Shown: piece after piece, positions 10,905 to 21,697 of the stretch
Layout: each line of letters opens with the position of its first letter
Numbering within the stretch: the stretch's first letter is position 1
Assembly: GCA_001414345.1 (NCBI GenBank)
Contig: LLCB01000083.1
Coordinates: forward strand, 1 to 64,000
Length of the DNA: 64,000 nucleotides
Direction: 5' to 3'
From: Hymenoscyphus infarciens
Lineage: Eukaryota > Ascomycota > Leotiomycetes > Helotiales > Helotiaceae
Notes under the pieces: model-generated
What the model was told of the DNA's origin: nothing
The model's input: only the letters and a program-made list of their open reading frames with translations
The model's database searches: none
Program-made: the position numbers and the translations under genes

Positions 10905-13198
10905 GGGGGGTGTTGGCTTGAGGGCGGGGTTCCGGGACTTTGGAGGGATGGGGTGTTTGGCAGATCTTGTGGCATACTTGGATGGTCGGCTGTTAGGTCG
11001 GCTGGTTGGGTGCGACTCCTTCGTCTGGCTGAGGAGCATATGCGGAATGGCGTTGGGATACCGTTGATGAACTAAATCTGATCTTGAGTTCAGATATCTC
11101 TCATATGGATGGGGGGGGGACTTTGTGGGATATACCCATACTCGTTTGTTTTCGGTTTGGAGTTATCTGGGGAGCTTTTGCTTTTGACTCGAAATTGTTA
11201 TTTTCTTCTTTCTCTTCCAAGGGGAAGGAAGGAAGGATATTTAGAAATAGTTCTCGATAAAGCTATATCGTAGTAAACAATCGATGACTGTTGATGCCTG
11301 CATTTGCGCATTGATTTGATGATGGGAAGGCTTTGAAATACTCTAAAGGGTAGTCTTAAGAGAATTAACCCTGTTCTTTTGCCCTCGCTGAGGCGGGGGA
11401 GGAGTCTATCTGGACATCGAACTCGACTCGAGTAAGTGGTAAAAGGTCGTACTCGTAGATTACGCGAGGAAAGTTAATTATTTACTAGTAACGGCTAAGT
11501 GGAAGTAATAGAACACCAGCTAAATAAAGTGGCCATCACGGGGGTTTGTATAGAAGACTAGAATTATAGAAGAGCAGAAGGTTGATAAAAAAAAAGTATC
11601 TAATGATATCGTTGATTTTTAGATTCTTCAGCAAAACTAGTGGGCTATCGGCTCAAATCTCCCAGGTCTACTTCGCAGCTGGGGAGTCGAGCACATGAAT
11701 AACTCATGTGATAAAAATCTGGCTGGTGTAACCTTCCGCAATCCCTGAACTTTCCAACGCCTTCATCGCTCATGTTCGAGACGCTACCCTTGTTTTTCTA
11801 AGAATCACAATCCATTCGATTCCGGAAAGGAGAAGTTGACTAGCTCCCATTATTCAGAAGTCAGCCCACGAAAATTTTGAAAAAATTGAGATGGAAAATC
11901 CGACCTCGCCTCTTTTATCCTCTTCTTATCCAGCACAAACGTCACTAGAAAGGAAGCTCTTGCTGTTCCATTGTCAAAAGCATTGAGAAATCCATGGATA
12001 AGAGCGAAAATGCTATATGATTCCGCAACCCTCGGTCCTCGATCTCGCTACAAATAGATACAGCTATCTAGAAGTATTTCATAAATACAGCTGCGAATGT
12101 CACCTTATGAGGAGTCCGGCGAGTGATGCTATAATAGATACTATATTGAAGAACGCGCACCGATATAATTTGGTTTTGTTATCTTACACATAACCGCAGA
12201 AACGTTCTCAGGGAGGACCTCAGGAACTGAACAACTGGACTTGGCGGAGAGCATTATGGGTGGTGTGGGAAAATCGACGATGTTGAGGAGCCTGAGAAGA
12301 GGAGAAGGTTGTTTTGGTTGATGAAGGAGGAGGTGTTGAGGGGAATTTTGATGAAATTTGTGAGGGGACTGGCGGGTGGTTTAAGGTTTTATGAGAGGAG
12401 ATATGGGGAGTGATTAGTGTTTTGACTTGTGGGGTTAGACTTGGTGGTATCTCGAGGCGTGTGGGTGCGGGGAGTAAGAGGGACTTCTTGCAAACGGGTC
12501 ACGCAGAAACCGTGTTTTCTTATCAAGTGATATTGTAGTACGGACACTGCATGTCTATTATCAAGATTTTGAGTTTCACGGACAGGCTTCCTTGCATGTA
12601 TTCCCTCGTATTTTTGATGACTATGTTTAGTATGTCATTGCTTGACACATGTTCTTCCTTTCAATGTAACAAGGAGCTGTTATACGATATCACTAGTTCA
12701 TTTTTGGCTGCGAGACACGATAGGAAAGTCTCTTTCTTGTTGCCGAAGGATGTGAATATGATGGGGGAAATAATGAGAATTCGTTCATGTTGATAGCAAT
12801 TCAAGTTCTCGATACTTGAAAGTATTGCGAGCGTTTTTGGTGATTCATTCTGCTCAAGTGCTCATCGGTACTGAAACCTTGCCCCGAATCACCTGACGTG
12901 GTGACACTTCTCTCTCCTGTACAAGATGAACGTGGGTTTGTACCTCTCGAATGCGGCGAGCGGCTTCCAATGTTACATCAAATCAACATAAGACCTCAAA
13001 AGAGGGGAAGGAATCAACCCACTTTTCAAAATCTGGATAATAAGCTTTGGCGGAGACGTATAAAGTCGGGAGATTTTGCACTCAATTGTGGGACAGTCCA
13101 ATCCAGTTCAAAGCTCTCTTTGTCTCTTACCAAAGCAAAGTTTCACAGCTTTAGCAGCCCAAATCTCCTCATTCTAGTCCCCCTTCCCAACCCTCAGA
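10905..13198. other. Long gene-poor interval
   Basis: 2.3 kb with no supported gene. 11450-11640 is mildly AT-rich. A short open stretch at 12231-12413 (about 60 codons, no ATG at its start, ending LRFYERRYGE) has gene-like composition and could be a remnant. The last 300 bases before 13199 are probably the promoter of the small secreted protein. Confidence 0.4.
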
Positions 13199-13584
13199 AT
13201 GCTTTTCCACCGCCTCATCACCTTCCTGTCCTTCCTTTCTTTTACCACAGCAGTAACAGTCTGCTCAGGTTTCCAGTAATTCCCTCGATTCCCTTTCCAT
13301 CTTCCATCGACCTCCCATCCTCTCGTCATCATCTTCTTACCACTTTACTAACATCCCCAAGGTCAAACACCGGCGGCTGTAGTGGACCATGCACAAATTT
13401 CTACATCTCCCTCAACGAAGTCATCAACACCCCGGGTACCAATTGTATCTATAATTCCGATTCGGATGGGGGGTTTAACCTTCGGGTCTGCTCTGGTGCG
13501 AATCTGAGTGGAAGATGCTCGAACATGCAGAGTTTGCCGAGGACCGATATTACAGGCGATTTCAATGTGGGTGTTCATAGATGA
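13199..13584 (+). CDS. Small secreted cysteine-rich protein
   Basis: Proposed exons are 13199-13275 and 13362-13584, giving 99 residues. The first exon encodes a classic signal peptide (MLFHRLITFLSFLSFTTAVT), with cleavage likely before VCSG. The intron (GTAATT to CCCCAAG, 86 bases, branch point ACTAAC) joins in phase 2. The mature part has six cysteines, including GGCSGPC, GTNCIYN, RVCSG and GRCSN, consistent with three disulfides in the cell wall or outside the cell. No family recognised; size and cysteine pattern are those of candidate effectors or wall proteins. An alternative third exon is possible: splicing near 13567 to 13637 would replace the last few residues with a tail starting GNINFEIVDSG and ending at 13735. 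Confidence 0.65.
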
Positions 13585-13951
13585 CTCCTTTCCTTCTCTC
13601 ATACCCCTGTTTCCGCCTTTTTTCCTTCAAACATAGGGCAATATTAACTTCGAGATCGTCGACAGTGGCATACTCCGGGGACTAATAGTATTGAGAGGAC
13701 TGGGAATTAGATATGTTCTAGTGAGGGGAGGATGAGCGTCGTGAACGTGGAAAGTCGATGGGGCTTGGTTAGAGAGAATTGAGAGGCTAGCCATGGATTT
13801 GATTGGTGGGGGTGGGTAACAACACATTGTACAAGTGAAGTGTCATTCTTAAAAACACACCAACAATAAATTAACTTTTAGAAGTATACATTAGAATTTA
13901 ATCAACCCCCCAGACCCGACCCCCAAGACCGAACTACGTTCCACTCCCATT

Positions 13952-14623
13952 CTAGGAAATAACCACAAAGAACCCAAGAGGACAAGTTTTGCTATCCTGC
14001 TCGAAAACCAAAGTAGTATCCGTACTGCATAACGCCCCACTGACAATCATCTTTTTCTGTCCCGGTTGAATCCCACAATCGCCAATATTGATGATATAAG
14101 CATTTCCCGGTTTCAACACAGCAGGTGGTTGAGGTGGACTTGGTCCTGGTGGTGGTTGAGCATTATAAGTCGTCTTCTCAGTGGCACCACTATCGAAAGC
14201 ATAACCCGTGAACGTGAAATGACCAGCTCCAGAGTAATCGTACGGACTAAGTGTTTGAGTTGGGAAATTTGGGAAGAGGAACTCGAGGGTACATGTTTTT
14301 CCCACTGCCGAACCGGGAATTTCGAGATTGAATATTGTGCATACGTCGTTTGGAGTGATGATGGGAATTTTTACGCCACCGAAGGCAACGTCGGGTTGGC
14401 TCTTAGAGATGGGAACCATGAGAGTTGGTTCAAGAACTCCGCTTTGTGGGAGGGTGCCATTTACTGGGCATGTTGGCTCATTTGGTCTGTAGTGGTATCG
14501 TCCCCCTCTTTTGGTGTCCTCTCTTTCTCTTGCGGTTAGAGGACGAGAAGAGAGGATCTCGAGGGGAGCAGGTGAAGCGAGTGTGGTTGCCAATAAGGCA
14601 GAGAGAGTGACAGCGAACTTCAT
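13952..14623 (-). CDS. Secreted But2-like protein
   Basis: Single exon, 223 residues, signal peptide MKFAVTLSALLATTLASPAP. A short linker with a basic KR-containing stretch follows, then a beta-rich domain with VCTIFNLEIPGSAVGKTCTL, FTFTGYAFDSG, and a C-terminal CPLGFFVVIS. This resembles the But2 C-terminal domain found in many secreted ascomycete proteins. A PPPGPSPPQPP linker interrupts it. Even cysteine spacing suggests disulfides. Such proteins are usually reported at the cell surface without known activity. It faces the small secreted gene at 13199 tail to tail with about 370 bases between the stops. Confidence 0.7.
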   Translation of the reverse strand: MKFAVTLSALLATTLASPAPLEILSSRPLTAREREDTKRGGRYHYRPNEPTCPVNGTLPQSGVLEPTLMVPISKSQPDVAFGGVKIPIITPNDVCTIFNLEIPGSAVGKTCTLEFLFPNFPTQTLSPYDYSGAGHFTFTGYAFDSGATEKTTYNAQPPPGPSPPQPPAVLKPGNAYIINIGDCGIQPGQKKMIVSGALCSTDTTLVFEQDSKTCPLGFFVVIS

Positions 14624-15714
14624 GATGTTGAGTTTGACATGCGATATGTGGGTAGTATTTCTAAATGAAGTGATGCGGAGACTTTCGATTGTTGATTGAT
14701 TCCAACTTGAACCTGAAACTACCAGGATGTGAAGAGAAAATGGAATGCTTTTATACCCATGAGACTATACAAAATCAATCGACTCTTAGCTTAATTTCAC
14801 TGAAAGCTGGTATAACAGAAAGCGCTGACCTCCAACCTATACTCAGCCTCATGCGAAGGAGTTGCCAGTCATGGTCATGGAAATTTATAATCTGGGGACC
14901 AACTTGCAGGCGGACCCACGACTTCATTCAGCTGGATACGAGAACTTCAGATGAAACGAATTAGATTAGTTGAATGACGCTTATTTATGGTGTGATACCA
15001 ACGGTGCAGTTGGTCTGCAGGTCGGAAATCATCACATATTCCTATTCCGCGTATACATAAACACTTGGCAGTGTTGCTGTGGTCAGGACTCGGAAAGAAA
15101 TTGAAATGAGAGAAAAGCCTATCTCTAGTTGTGTCGTGTGAGCCCGTCGCTTGGGTACTAGTTAAGCGAGGGTCTAAGGCAAGGTTGAAGGACCCTTTTC
15201 TGCCCTCAAGGTTCTCATCAGTTGGAAGTCTTTAACTTTCTCTCTTACAAATTTGTCTCAACAACATTGTGATTTTTGTAGTTGTGTGGAGACAGATTTT
15301 CCCAGCCAGTTCCCCTTGCCATGCCCATAAAGAAAGTTCTCTAGTCTGTTACATTTGATCGTCATAGATTTCAGGTTCCGATGTCAGCTGTACTTTTCAA
15401 TTCAACCAACACTAATGGGAGGTACCTAGCAAAAGCAAGACACGTGACACATCACTCTCCAGAATAGGTACTAGACATCAAGCCTAACAATTAGTTTTGC
15501 GCCTAAAATTAAAACAAAACCCTTGGAGGAGTCCAAAATACTAGATTCGAGTCTATCTAAGGGATATTATAGGTCGTTTCATTATATCACGTGCCGACTC
15601 CCGATAAACTCCATTGCTATTAGCCAACACTATACACCATACCGAGCTGAGACAGCTGACAATAAGTTCCAGATAGGTATGCTATCAGAAATACCTTTTT
15701 TGGTGTTCAACCGA
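14624..15714. other. Intergenic, no gene supported
   Basis: Contains the promoter of the But2-like gene on its left and the 3' end of the F5/8-domain gene on its right. No other feature recognised. Confidence 0.45.
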
Positions 15715-18222
15715 CTACTCGTAGACTTGCAAATCGGCCATCTGGAACCTATAACCATTCTCCAACGGTGCCCCGCGAAGTTTACTCGCAGCAATCTTCA
15801 AATACCTAACCTCCTGTGCGGGAAAAACAAACGCCTCCGCCTCCCCAGCCTTCGACCCGGGGTATCCAACTTCCGTAACAAGATCTTTCCAAGTTGTCCC
15901 ATCACCCGACCCTTGAATCTTGAAATCTACAGGAAGCCCAGAACCCGTGCCCTCAAAAACGTCACTTCTAGGAAAGAGAACAACCTTCCCAACATTCTGT
16001 GAGGTTTGGAGATCAACCTGAACCCACTCGGTGGCATCAGCTGAAGAGTGAAGAGCAGAGGTCCAGCCTGAACGACCGTTGGTACCACCGTCAATATTTC
16101 CATCCACGAGGTAACTTGCGTCCCAAGCAGCGGAGTTTCCATCTATAGAACTAGCAGTCACTATTTTGCCAGCAGCGAGATCATTCGCAGTGGTTGAGAC
16201 GTAAAAGGCTGGTGCTCCCCAAGAAGTCCATCCATAATTGTTATTTCCGGTTGTTGTCAGGGTTACCGAGACAGTTTGACCCGCCCACTTCGTCACATCA
16301 GCCATCATCGGGACCCAGCGTTTCCAAGACCAATAATTCGGGTGGAGATGGAAACCAGGTCCATAAAGACCCTCGCCGTTAATGGTTGCTTGAAAGGTGA
16401 CATCTCCACCGTTAGGTCCTGCTCCGTCTTGTATTCCCAGGGAGGTCCAGAAGTTGATTCGTTCGCTTCCAGAGATGGATGGTAGAGTCACGGAGTAAGT
16501 GATGGTTCCTCCTACTGCAGAATATACACTCTTCCTAACCACGTTTCCAACTGAAAGGGTGGGCTTGACCTGGTTATCTGGGCCTGTAGAAGTAGCCTGC
16601 GAAAAGAGATCGTATAAATCAGCAACTTTCTTTCCAGGATTCCAGGGAGAAGGCTGAGTATATCTCTTCGTGTTTCCAAAGTCCTTGAAGAATTTGGCGA
16701 GGGCGTTTCCAAATGTATCTCCAAAATTAGGAGAATCAAAGATGGCGTATTGGTCTTTGATTTCTGAGTTCTCCCAAGAATTTGGGCAAAGGATTTTCAT
16801 CCCGTCGTTGAATAAAGTGAGGATGTTGTCGTAGCTGATTGTTGGGTCTGAAGATTGCGGGTTAAGTTCGAAATTACCGTAGTTGTTTCTGCCTTGTCCA
16901 CGAGCTACGTTATCGACCATTCCAAGATCTGTTGGCTTCCATCCGTAATTTGTGAAACCACCGGCTCCATTGGCGGCGGTGAAAGTATCAACACTATCTG
17001 CGAATCCGTAGTCATCTTGTCTCGGTGTCCTACTTAATCAGTAAGCATCGTTGAACTCGGGAAGGAAATCTCACTGATGACCATAAACCACAGTTCTCTC
17101 CAAACCTGCCTGCTCCAACCACAAAGTCTCATCACTTGTCGAATGCACAATCAATAAAACTCTCCAACGCTCCCACTCCTCATAGAAGGTGTTTCCAGGA
17201 GTAACTCCAGTCGGTGGCGACATAGCATCCCAACTAGAAAAGTTCGTACCCATAGCGGCATTGAAGTCCCCAATCGAATTGAAAGCCGGGACTCTGCCAC
17301 TCCCATGATAAACGCCACCAGGACCGTAAATGCCCGTATTCGTCAACCACATCTTCCACTCTTGAATAGCGAGCGGATTAAAATCCGACTCCGAATTAAC
17401 CATTAAAGTCTCCGAATCCAAACTAACACCCGCAAACAATCCCGGATTGGCCGTCGACCATCCAGTCAAGACCTTCGCAGCATCTTGAATATTTCGTTTC
17501 TTGTACTTGACGTACACATCATTCAATCTCGAAAGCGTGAAATAATTCGATCCAAAATCATGACCAAACTGGCTAACACCCGCACTATTAAGAACTGTAG
17601 TCTGTGGTTGCGCAGCAATGAAATCCAGTAACACATCACCCCAGCCCCCAGATGAGTTAGGAGTACAACAATCCGCCCAGCGACCTTCCTTTTTGCCCCC
17701 ATCAGTTATTATTTGCCTATCAAGAAATGTCTCGGGATACGGCACAGGAGACATGCTGGGATTCAGGAATGATTTAGGAATGATTCAGGAGTGGTTCAAG
17801 GGAAAGAAAGCTGGGGAACAGTGTCCCCATTACCTTACATTCATATGTACCAGAATAGGTAGTTGCGCACTGACAGCAAGACCGAGCATATATTCGAGAT
17901 TCGTAGGGTCAAAATTGTAATCCTTGTCCGCGCCATAGATATCTCGACTCAGCGACCACGAGGAGAATGACCAACCGAGTTGCGTATAAGTGCCTGTTCC
18001 AAGTCGATTTTTCATGTCCGTCAAAACGGCGAGATCATCGCTGCGACTATGGTTTGCCAATGCACCCTCCCATATAGGGAGAATATATGTGACATCAGAT
18101 GGTGAAGCAGCTCGTTCAGAGAGAGTGGGGTCGAGAAGTGGGTACGAAGCAGCAAGTGCAACAAATGAAATGAAAACAAGAGCCGTTGCTGTGAGCGACG
18201 AGAAGACCATAAATCGATGCAT
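15715..18222 (-). CDS. Large secreted protein with C-terminal F5/8-type C (discoidin) domain
   Basis: Exons 18222-17834, 17755-17075 and 17029-15715 on the minus strand, 794 residues; both introns (78 and 45 bases) are phase 2 and keep the frame. A signal peptide is present (MHRFMVFSSLTATALVFISF). The middle (SNYFTLSRLNDVYVKYKKRN, FAGVSLDSETLMVNSESDFN, FYEEWERWR) looks like a TIM-barrel glycoside-hydrolase-type fold, with Asp and Glu residues that could be catalytic (SLDSET), but I cannot assign a GH family. A beta-sandwich carbohydrate-binding-like segment follows (NFWTSLGIQDGAGPNGGDV), then a C-terminal F5/8 C domain starting near ASSIDGNSAAWDASYLVDGN and closing RFQMADLQVYE. The architecture implies an extracellular carbohydrate-active enzyme. 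Its minus-strand neighbour upstream is a sugar-transporter-like MFS gene. Confidence 0.75.
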
Positions 18223-18646
18223 TTTGTCCTGTCGATTAGATCAAGTTGAAACCCGTTGAACTGAATTTCGATGAGGGTTGACCTTATACTCAGTGTATGT
18301 AAATGCCAATGTAAAATGCCAATGGGTGGTGTCCAACTGGACCTTCCCACTGTGGTCATTCACCACATCAAATTTACGCGGCTGAGCAAGTCACGATCCT
18401 AGATGCATCCTGTTGACAGCAACACTAGCTCCTGGTCGAATCACACAACCTAGTAACATCAAGGGACCTCGCGTCCAGGCAATACACCCGAGAAATTGAT
18501 TATTCCCGAAGACGGAAACAAGTTTCAAGCTTATAATAGGCTCGCTGCAGAATTACATTCCCGGTCCGCAGTAAAAGAAATTCGGCTTAGCTAAAAATAA
18601 TGACATATCGTAGATCTTGACCAATAACCCTGACTCTCTTAGGTCA
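18223..18646. promoter_or_regulatory. Intergenic upstream of the F5/8-domain gene
   Basis: 424 bases between the stop of the MFS gene and the start of the F5/8-domain gene, which run in the same direction. It must hold the MFS 3' end and the downstream gene's promoter. No specific motif identified. Confidence 0.4.
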
Positions 18647-20513
18647 TTAGGCCAACTCTTTCTCCTCACTTAGACCCTGGTTCTTATGCTCCCCCTCTCG
18701 AACAGCCAAATCAACTTTCTCACTAGAGATGGTTCTGTCGCCAAACTTGCCGGCAATACTCTCGAGACTCAACTGGTTCGTCTCCGTCAAGCAAGTGTAA
18801 TATAAAACACCCAATGAAATCAAGGAAGCGATGAATACCGCATAGTACTTCCAGTGAATTGCGTCAAATGCGAATGGTGTAACTTGACCGAGCCAGATTC
18901 CTGATACACCTTGACACAAGGCGGCAATTGATGTTCCATATCCTCTGAGATGCAACGGAAAAGTCTCGGCTGCAATGGTGTACAGTGTACTGTTGAAGAA
19001 GACCGCATAGAGCATTGAATAAAGGAAAATGAAAGCAATTCCAGCACGGGATCCATCTTTATGCAGGCCATCGCCAAAGAACTTGCTCAGAGCCATGAGA
19101 ATGGAAAGCATGACTGCTAAGACAATACAGCCAATCCCTTTTGTTCCTTGTATTAGCTCGAATTTTTTGAAGAGGGCTCGCGGTGAACAGAAAAAGCGGC
19201 AGTAAATATCTCTCGTTGTTCCAGCTTTCTAGTACAATTCAAGAGCAACGAAACTTGATTGTTCTAAATACCTAGGGTAGTATTTTCAATTGTTCCAAGA
19301 ATGTAGGGTAATTGCTTTGAATTACCCAAGATAGCTGGAACAACGGCTAGGAAGGCAGGTACAAATCTGGTATTTACTGCCGCTTTTACTGTCCATCGGG
19401 AGAAGGGGAAGTTTCCCAAGAAAACGGAGGAATGACTTACACATGGTTTTCACCCTAGACAACTTGTCAGAAACGACGAGATTGTTGATAATCTGACCTA
19501 TGATTCCCATGAATCCATAACAGCCGGAGATCAGCAGCACGGTCTTTCCTTTGTATCCCAAGCTTTCGTACAAAATTGATTGGTAGTTTTGAATCGCAAG
19601 AGATCCTGACAATATTCCAACTTGCATCACCATGATTGCCATCGCAGTTCGTTTGATATTCTGTCTGTTAAAGATCTCGAGTAAAGCGTGGCCAAGAGAG
19701 GCGTTGGTACGTTGCACAGCCTCCAATCTGATTTGTTCTCGAATTTCGACTTCGGAGCGGAGGTAGAACTCATTGTCTTCGTCAGAATATAATCTTCGGA
19801 GGTTTTCATGGAATTCTTCGTAGCGTTCTTGTTGAGCCACTATTGTAAAGAAACCACCTTGTCAGCTTTGTTGTTTTGGTGTTCAGATGGGTAAAAACAG
19901 AGAGACAATACTCACACCATCTTGGAGATTCTGGCAAGAAATACGAGAGCACGAGAAGAACTGCAGCGCACGGGAGTTGCAGTCCTAAAGCAAGTCGCCA
20001 GCTAGTGTTTCCAGAGGCAAATGAACAAGCATAGCCGATCCAGTTTGCCAAGCAGAAACCAATAGCAACTAGCATTCCAAATATTCCCACGAGTCTTGCT
20101 CTCTCGCTTGGTTTGGCGAGTTCGGAGATGTAAATTGGAATTGTAGGGTTCAAGATACCAAGTGCGAAACCAGCAACAAAACGACCGACAATCATCAGTG
20201 GAACACCGTTGGCAGCGCATTGGAAAGTAGAACCAACAATGGTGAAAAACGTGGACCCGGCGAGTGTCTGTCGGCGACCAAGTCGTTCGAGGAGAAGTCC
20301 ATTGATGAGGCAACCGATAGCATTTCCAGCAGAGCCCATAGAAACGATGGCACCCGTTAGACTGGTAACATGCTTCGTACCCTTAGGAAACATGTACTCA
20401 GTAAAGGAGGTCTGGCCAAGAGTTGTGGCAATAATTCCCAAGTCAATACCAATGACTGCCCCACCGAGGGACATCGAGAGGATGTAGAGGAGGAGGCGTT
20501 GTTTGCCCTTCAT
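18647..20513 (-). CDS. MFS transporter, sugar porter family
   Basis: Exons 20513-19916, 19839-19441 and 19137-18647 on the minus strand, 495 residues. Sugar-porter signatures are visible: GRFVAGFALGILNPTIPIYI with the following ELAKPSERARLVG (loop after TM4), LLLERLGRRQTL (TM2-3 loop), PESPRWL at the end of TM6, and FPLHLRGYGTS (PETKG-region equivalent, second half). Intron 1 is 76 bases, phase 1. Intron 2 is 303 bases, far longer than its neighbours, because a 206-base inverted-repeat element sits inside it; splicing at AAAAG before 19137 gives KTMWIGCIVLAV, which fits the family, whereas the nearer AG would create a stop. Probably imports a sugar or related polyol across the plasma membrane; substrate not inferable. 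Confidence 0.85.
19187..19392. mobile_element. 206-bp inverted-repeat MITE inside an intron
   Basis: Left arm ACAGAAAAAGCGGCAGTAAA (19187-19208) and right arm (19371-19392) are reverse complements over 22 bases with one mismatch. A second inner inverted pair (GTTGTTCCAGCT / AGCTGGAACAAC) lies inside, so the whole can fold back. No coding capacity. I could not define a clean target duplication. The location is wholly within intron 2 of the MFS gene. Confidence 0.7.
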
Positions 20514-21697
20514 GTTGCTTGGTGTTTGTGGTTGGTATGTGGTCGGATCTCCAATTCACCACACAAGACAAAACGTTACACAAATTGGAAGCAAACCCAG
20601 AAATTACAAGAGAATAAATAGACAAGCCTCGAGTCATTGATAATCGTAGCTACCATAGAGGCGCTTTCGCTTCCCTCACTTTCTGTCCCACCTACCTATT
20701 ACCTACAACGCTATGCATTACCCCGAGCTGCATATACACTGGACTTGCAGTGATTGTTGGATGTTTTTGAAGGGGTTAATTGGATTGAAGCAGGATGGCA
20801 TGTTGCCTTGTCGTCGGATGTTGTTTTCTGGTTGGATAGCGGTAAGAGAGCCGGTCAAGCACATGAGAGGGTAGCACCTGGGTACCCCGCATTTGCAGCT
20901 CAAGCCCTTGTTCTTGATGAGGGTCTGGTGGTCTGGTGGTCTTCATCCAACAGTTCGAGAGTGAATTGGTTGTGATGCTACGATAATGCTTGTTGACTCG
21001 GAGAAAGCTGACAGACAGCATGGATGTTGGACGACCCGTGATGGTCAAGGAAATCAAGGAAGCCTCAAGGACGAACAAATAGAGACGCGCAGATTGACCA
21101 GCTCGTGTTTACATAGTTGGATGAAATTGGGAGGTTGGAGATGTGCATCGAGCTGTGCCGTTGGAATGGTTCAGCAGACTCCGGACGCGGGCCGATTCCA
21201 AAAGCATGTTGATATCACGTGGGATACAGGCTTTGAACTTCGAATTAGAACTTGATTAAAGTAGATTGGATTATCTGGCTCTGGTTTCTCAGTTATTAGA
21301 TGCCTAGGTTTTCAACTGCTTAGTTTGGGGCTTTAAGACGCCCAAAGTCACGTGGTGATGGCAACTGAAGAGTCCCGTCTGTACTTGGAACTACCTGCAC
21401 GGCTGCTAGTTTAGTATTTTTCATCGGAACATTGTTCTCATTGTTTCAGCCCAACAACGAGTTGGTCGCCAAGATGAGACGATCGAGGGTTGATACTCCA
21501 ACATGAGGCTCTTGTGGTACGTGCATCCTCAGGTTAAAGTTAGGTTTTGCGTTCCTGCTTCACGAAACAACTTCATGCCTTTATCCCTCATCTTACTTCA
21601 CAATCAATGAGGAATTATTCGGCCCAATTTGCTTTCTAGGAATCCAGAAGCTTTTGAGGTTCATCTAGGCTTCAAAAATCACCAAACGCGAGTCACG
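20514..21697. other. Divergent promoter region between MFS and P450 genes
   Basis: 1.2 kb between two outward-facing genes. Short open frames on both strands have no recognisable content. Contains CACGTG at 21352 and a related CACGTGG at 21217, possible bHLH or bZIP sites, but single hits carry little weight. Confidence 0.4.

Noticed and set aside
12256..12321. A P-loop-like peptide MGGVGKSTMLRSL in a short frame
   Set aside because: The frame stops soon after, no NB-ARC, NACHT or AAA context follows on either strand, and another frame over the same bases looks equally protein-like. Probably chance.
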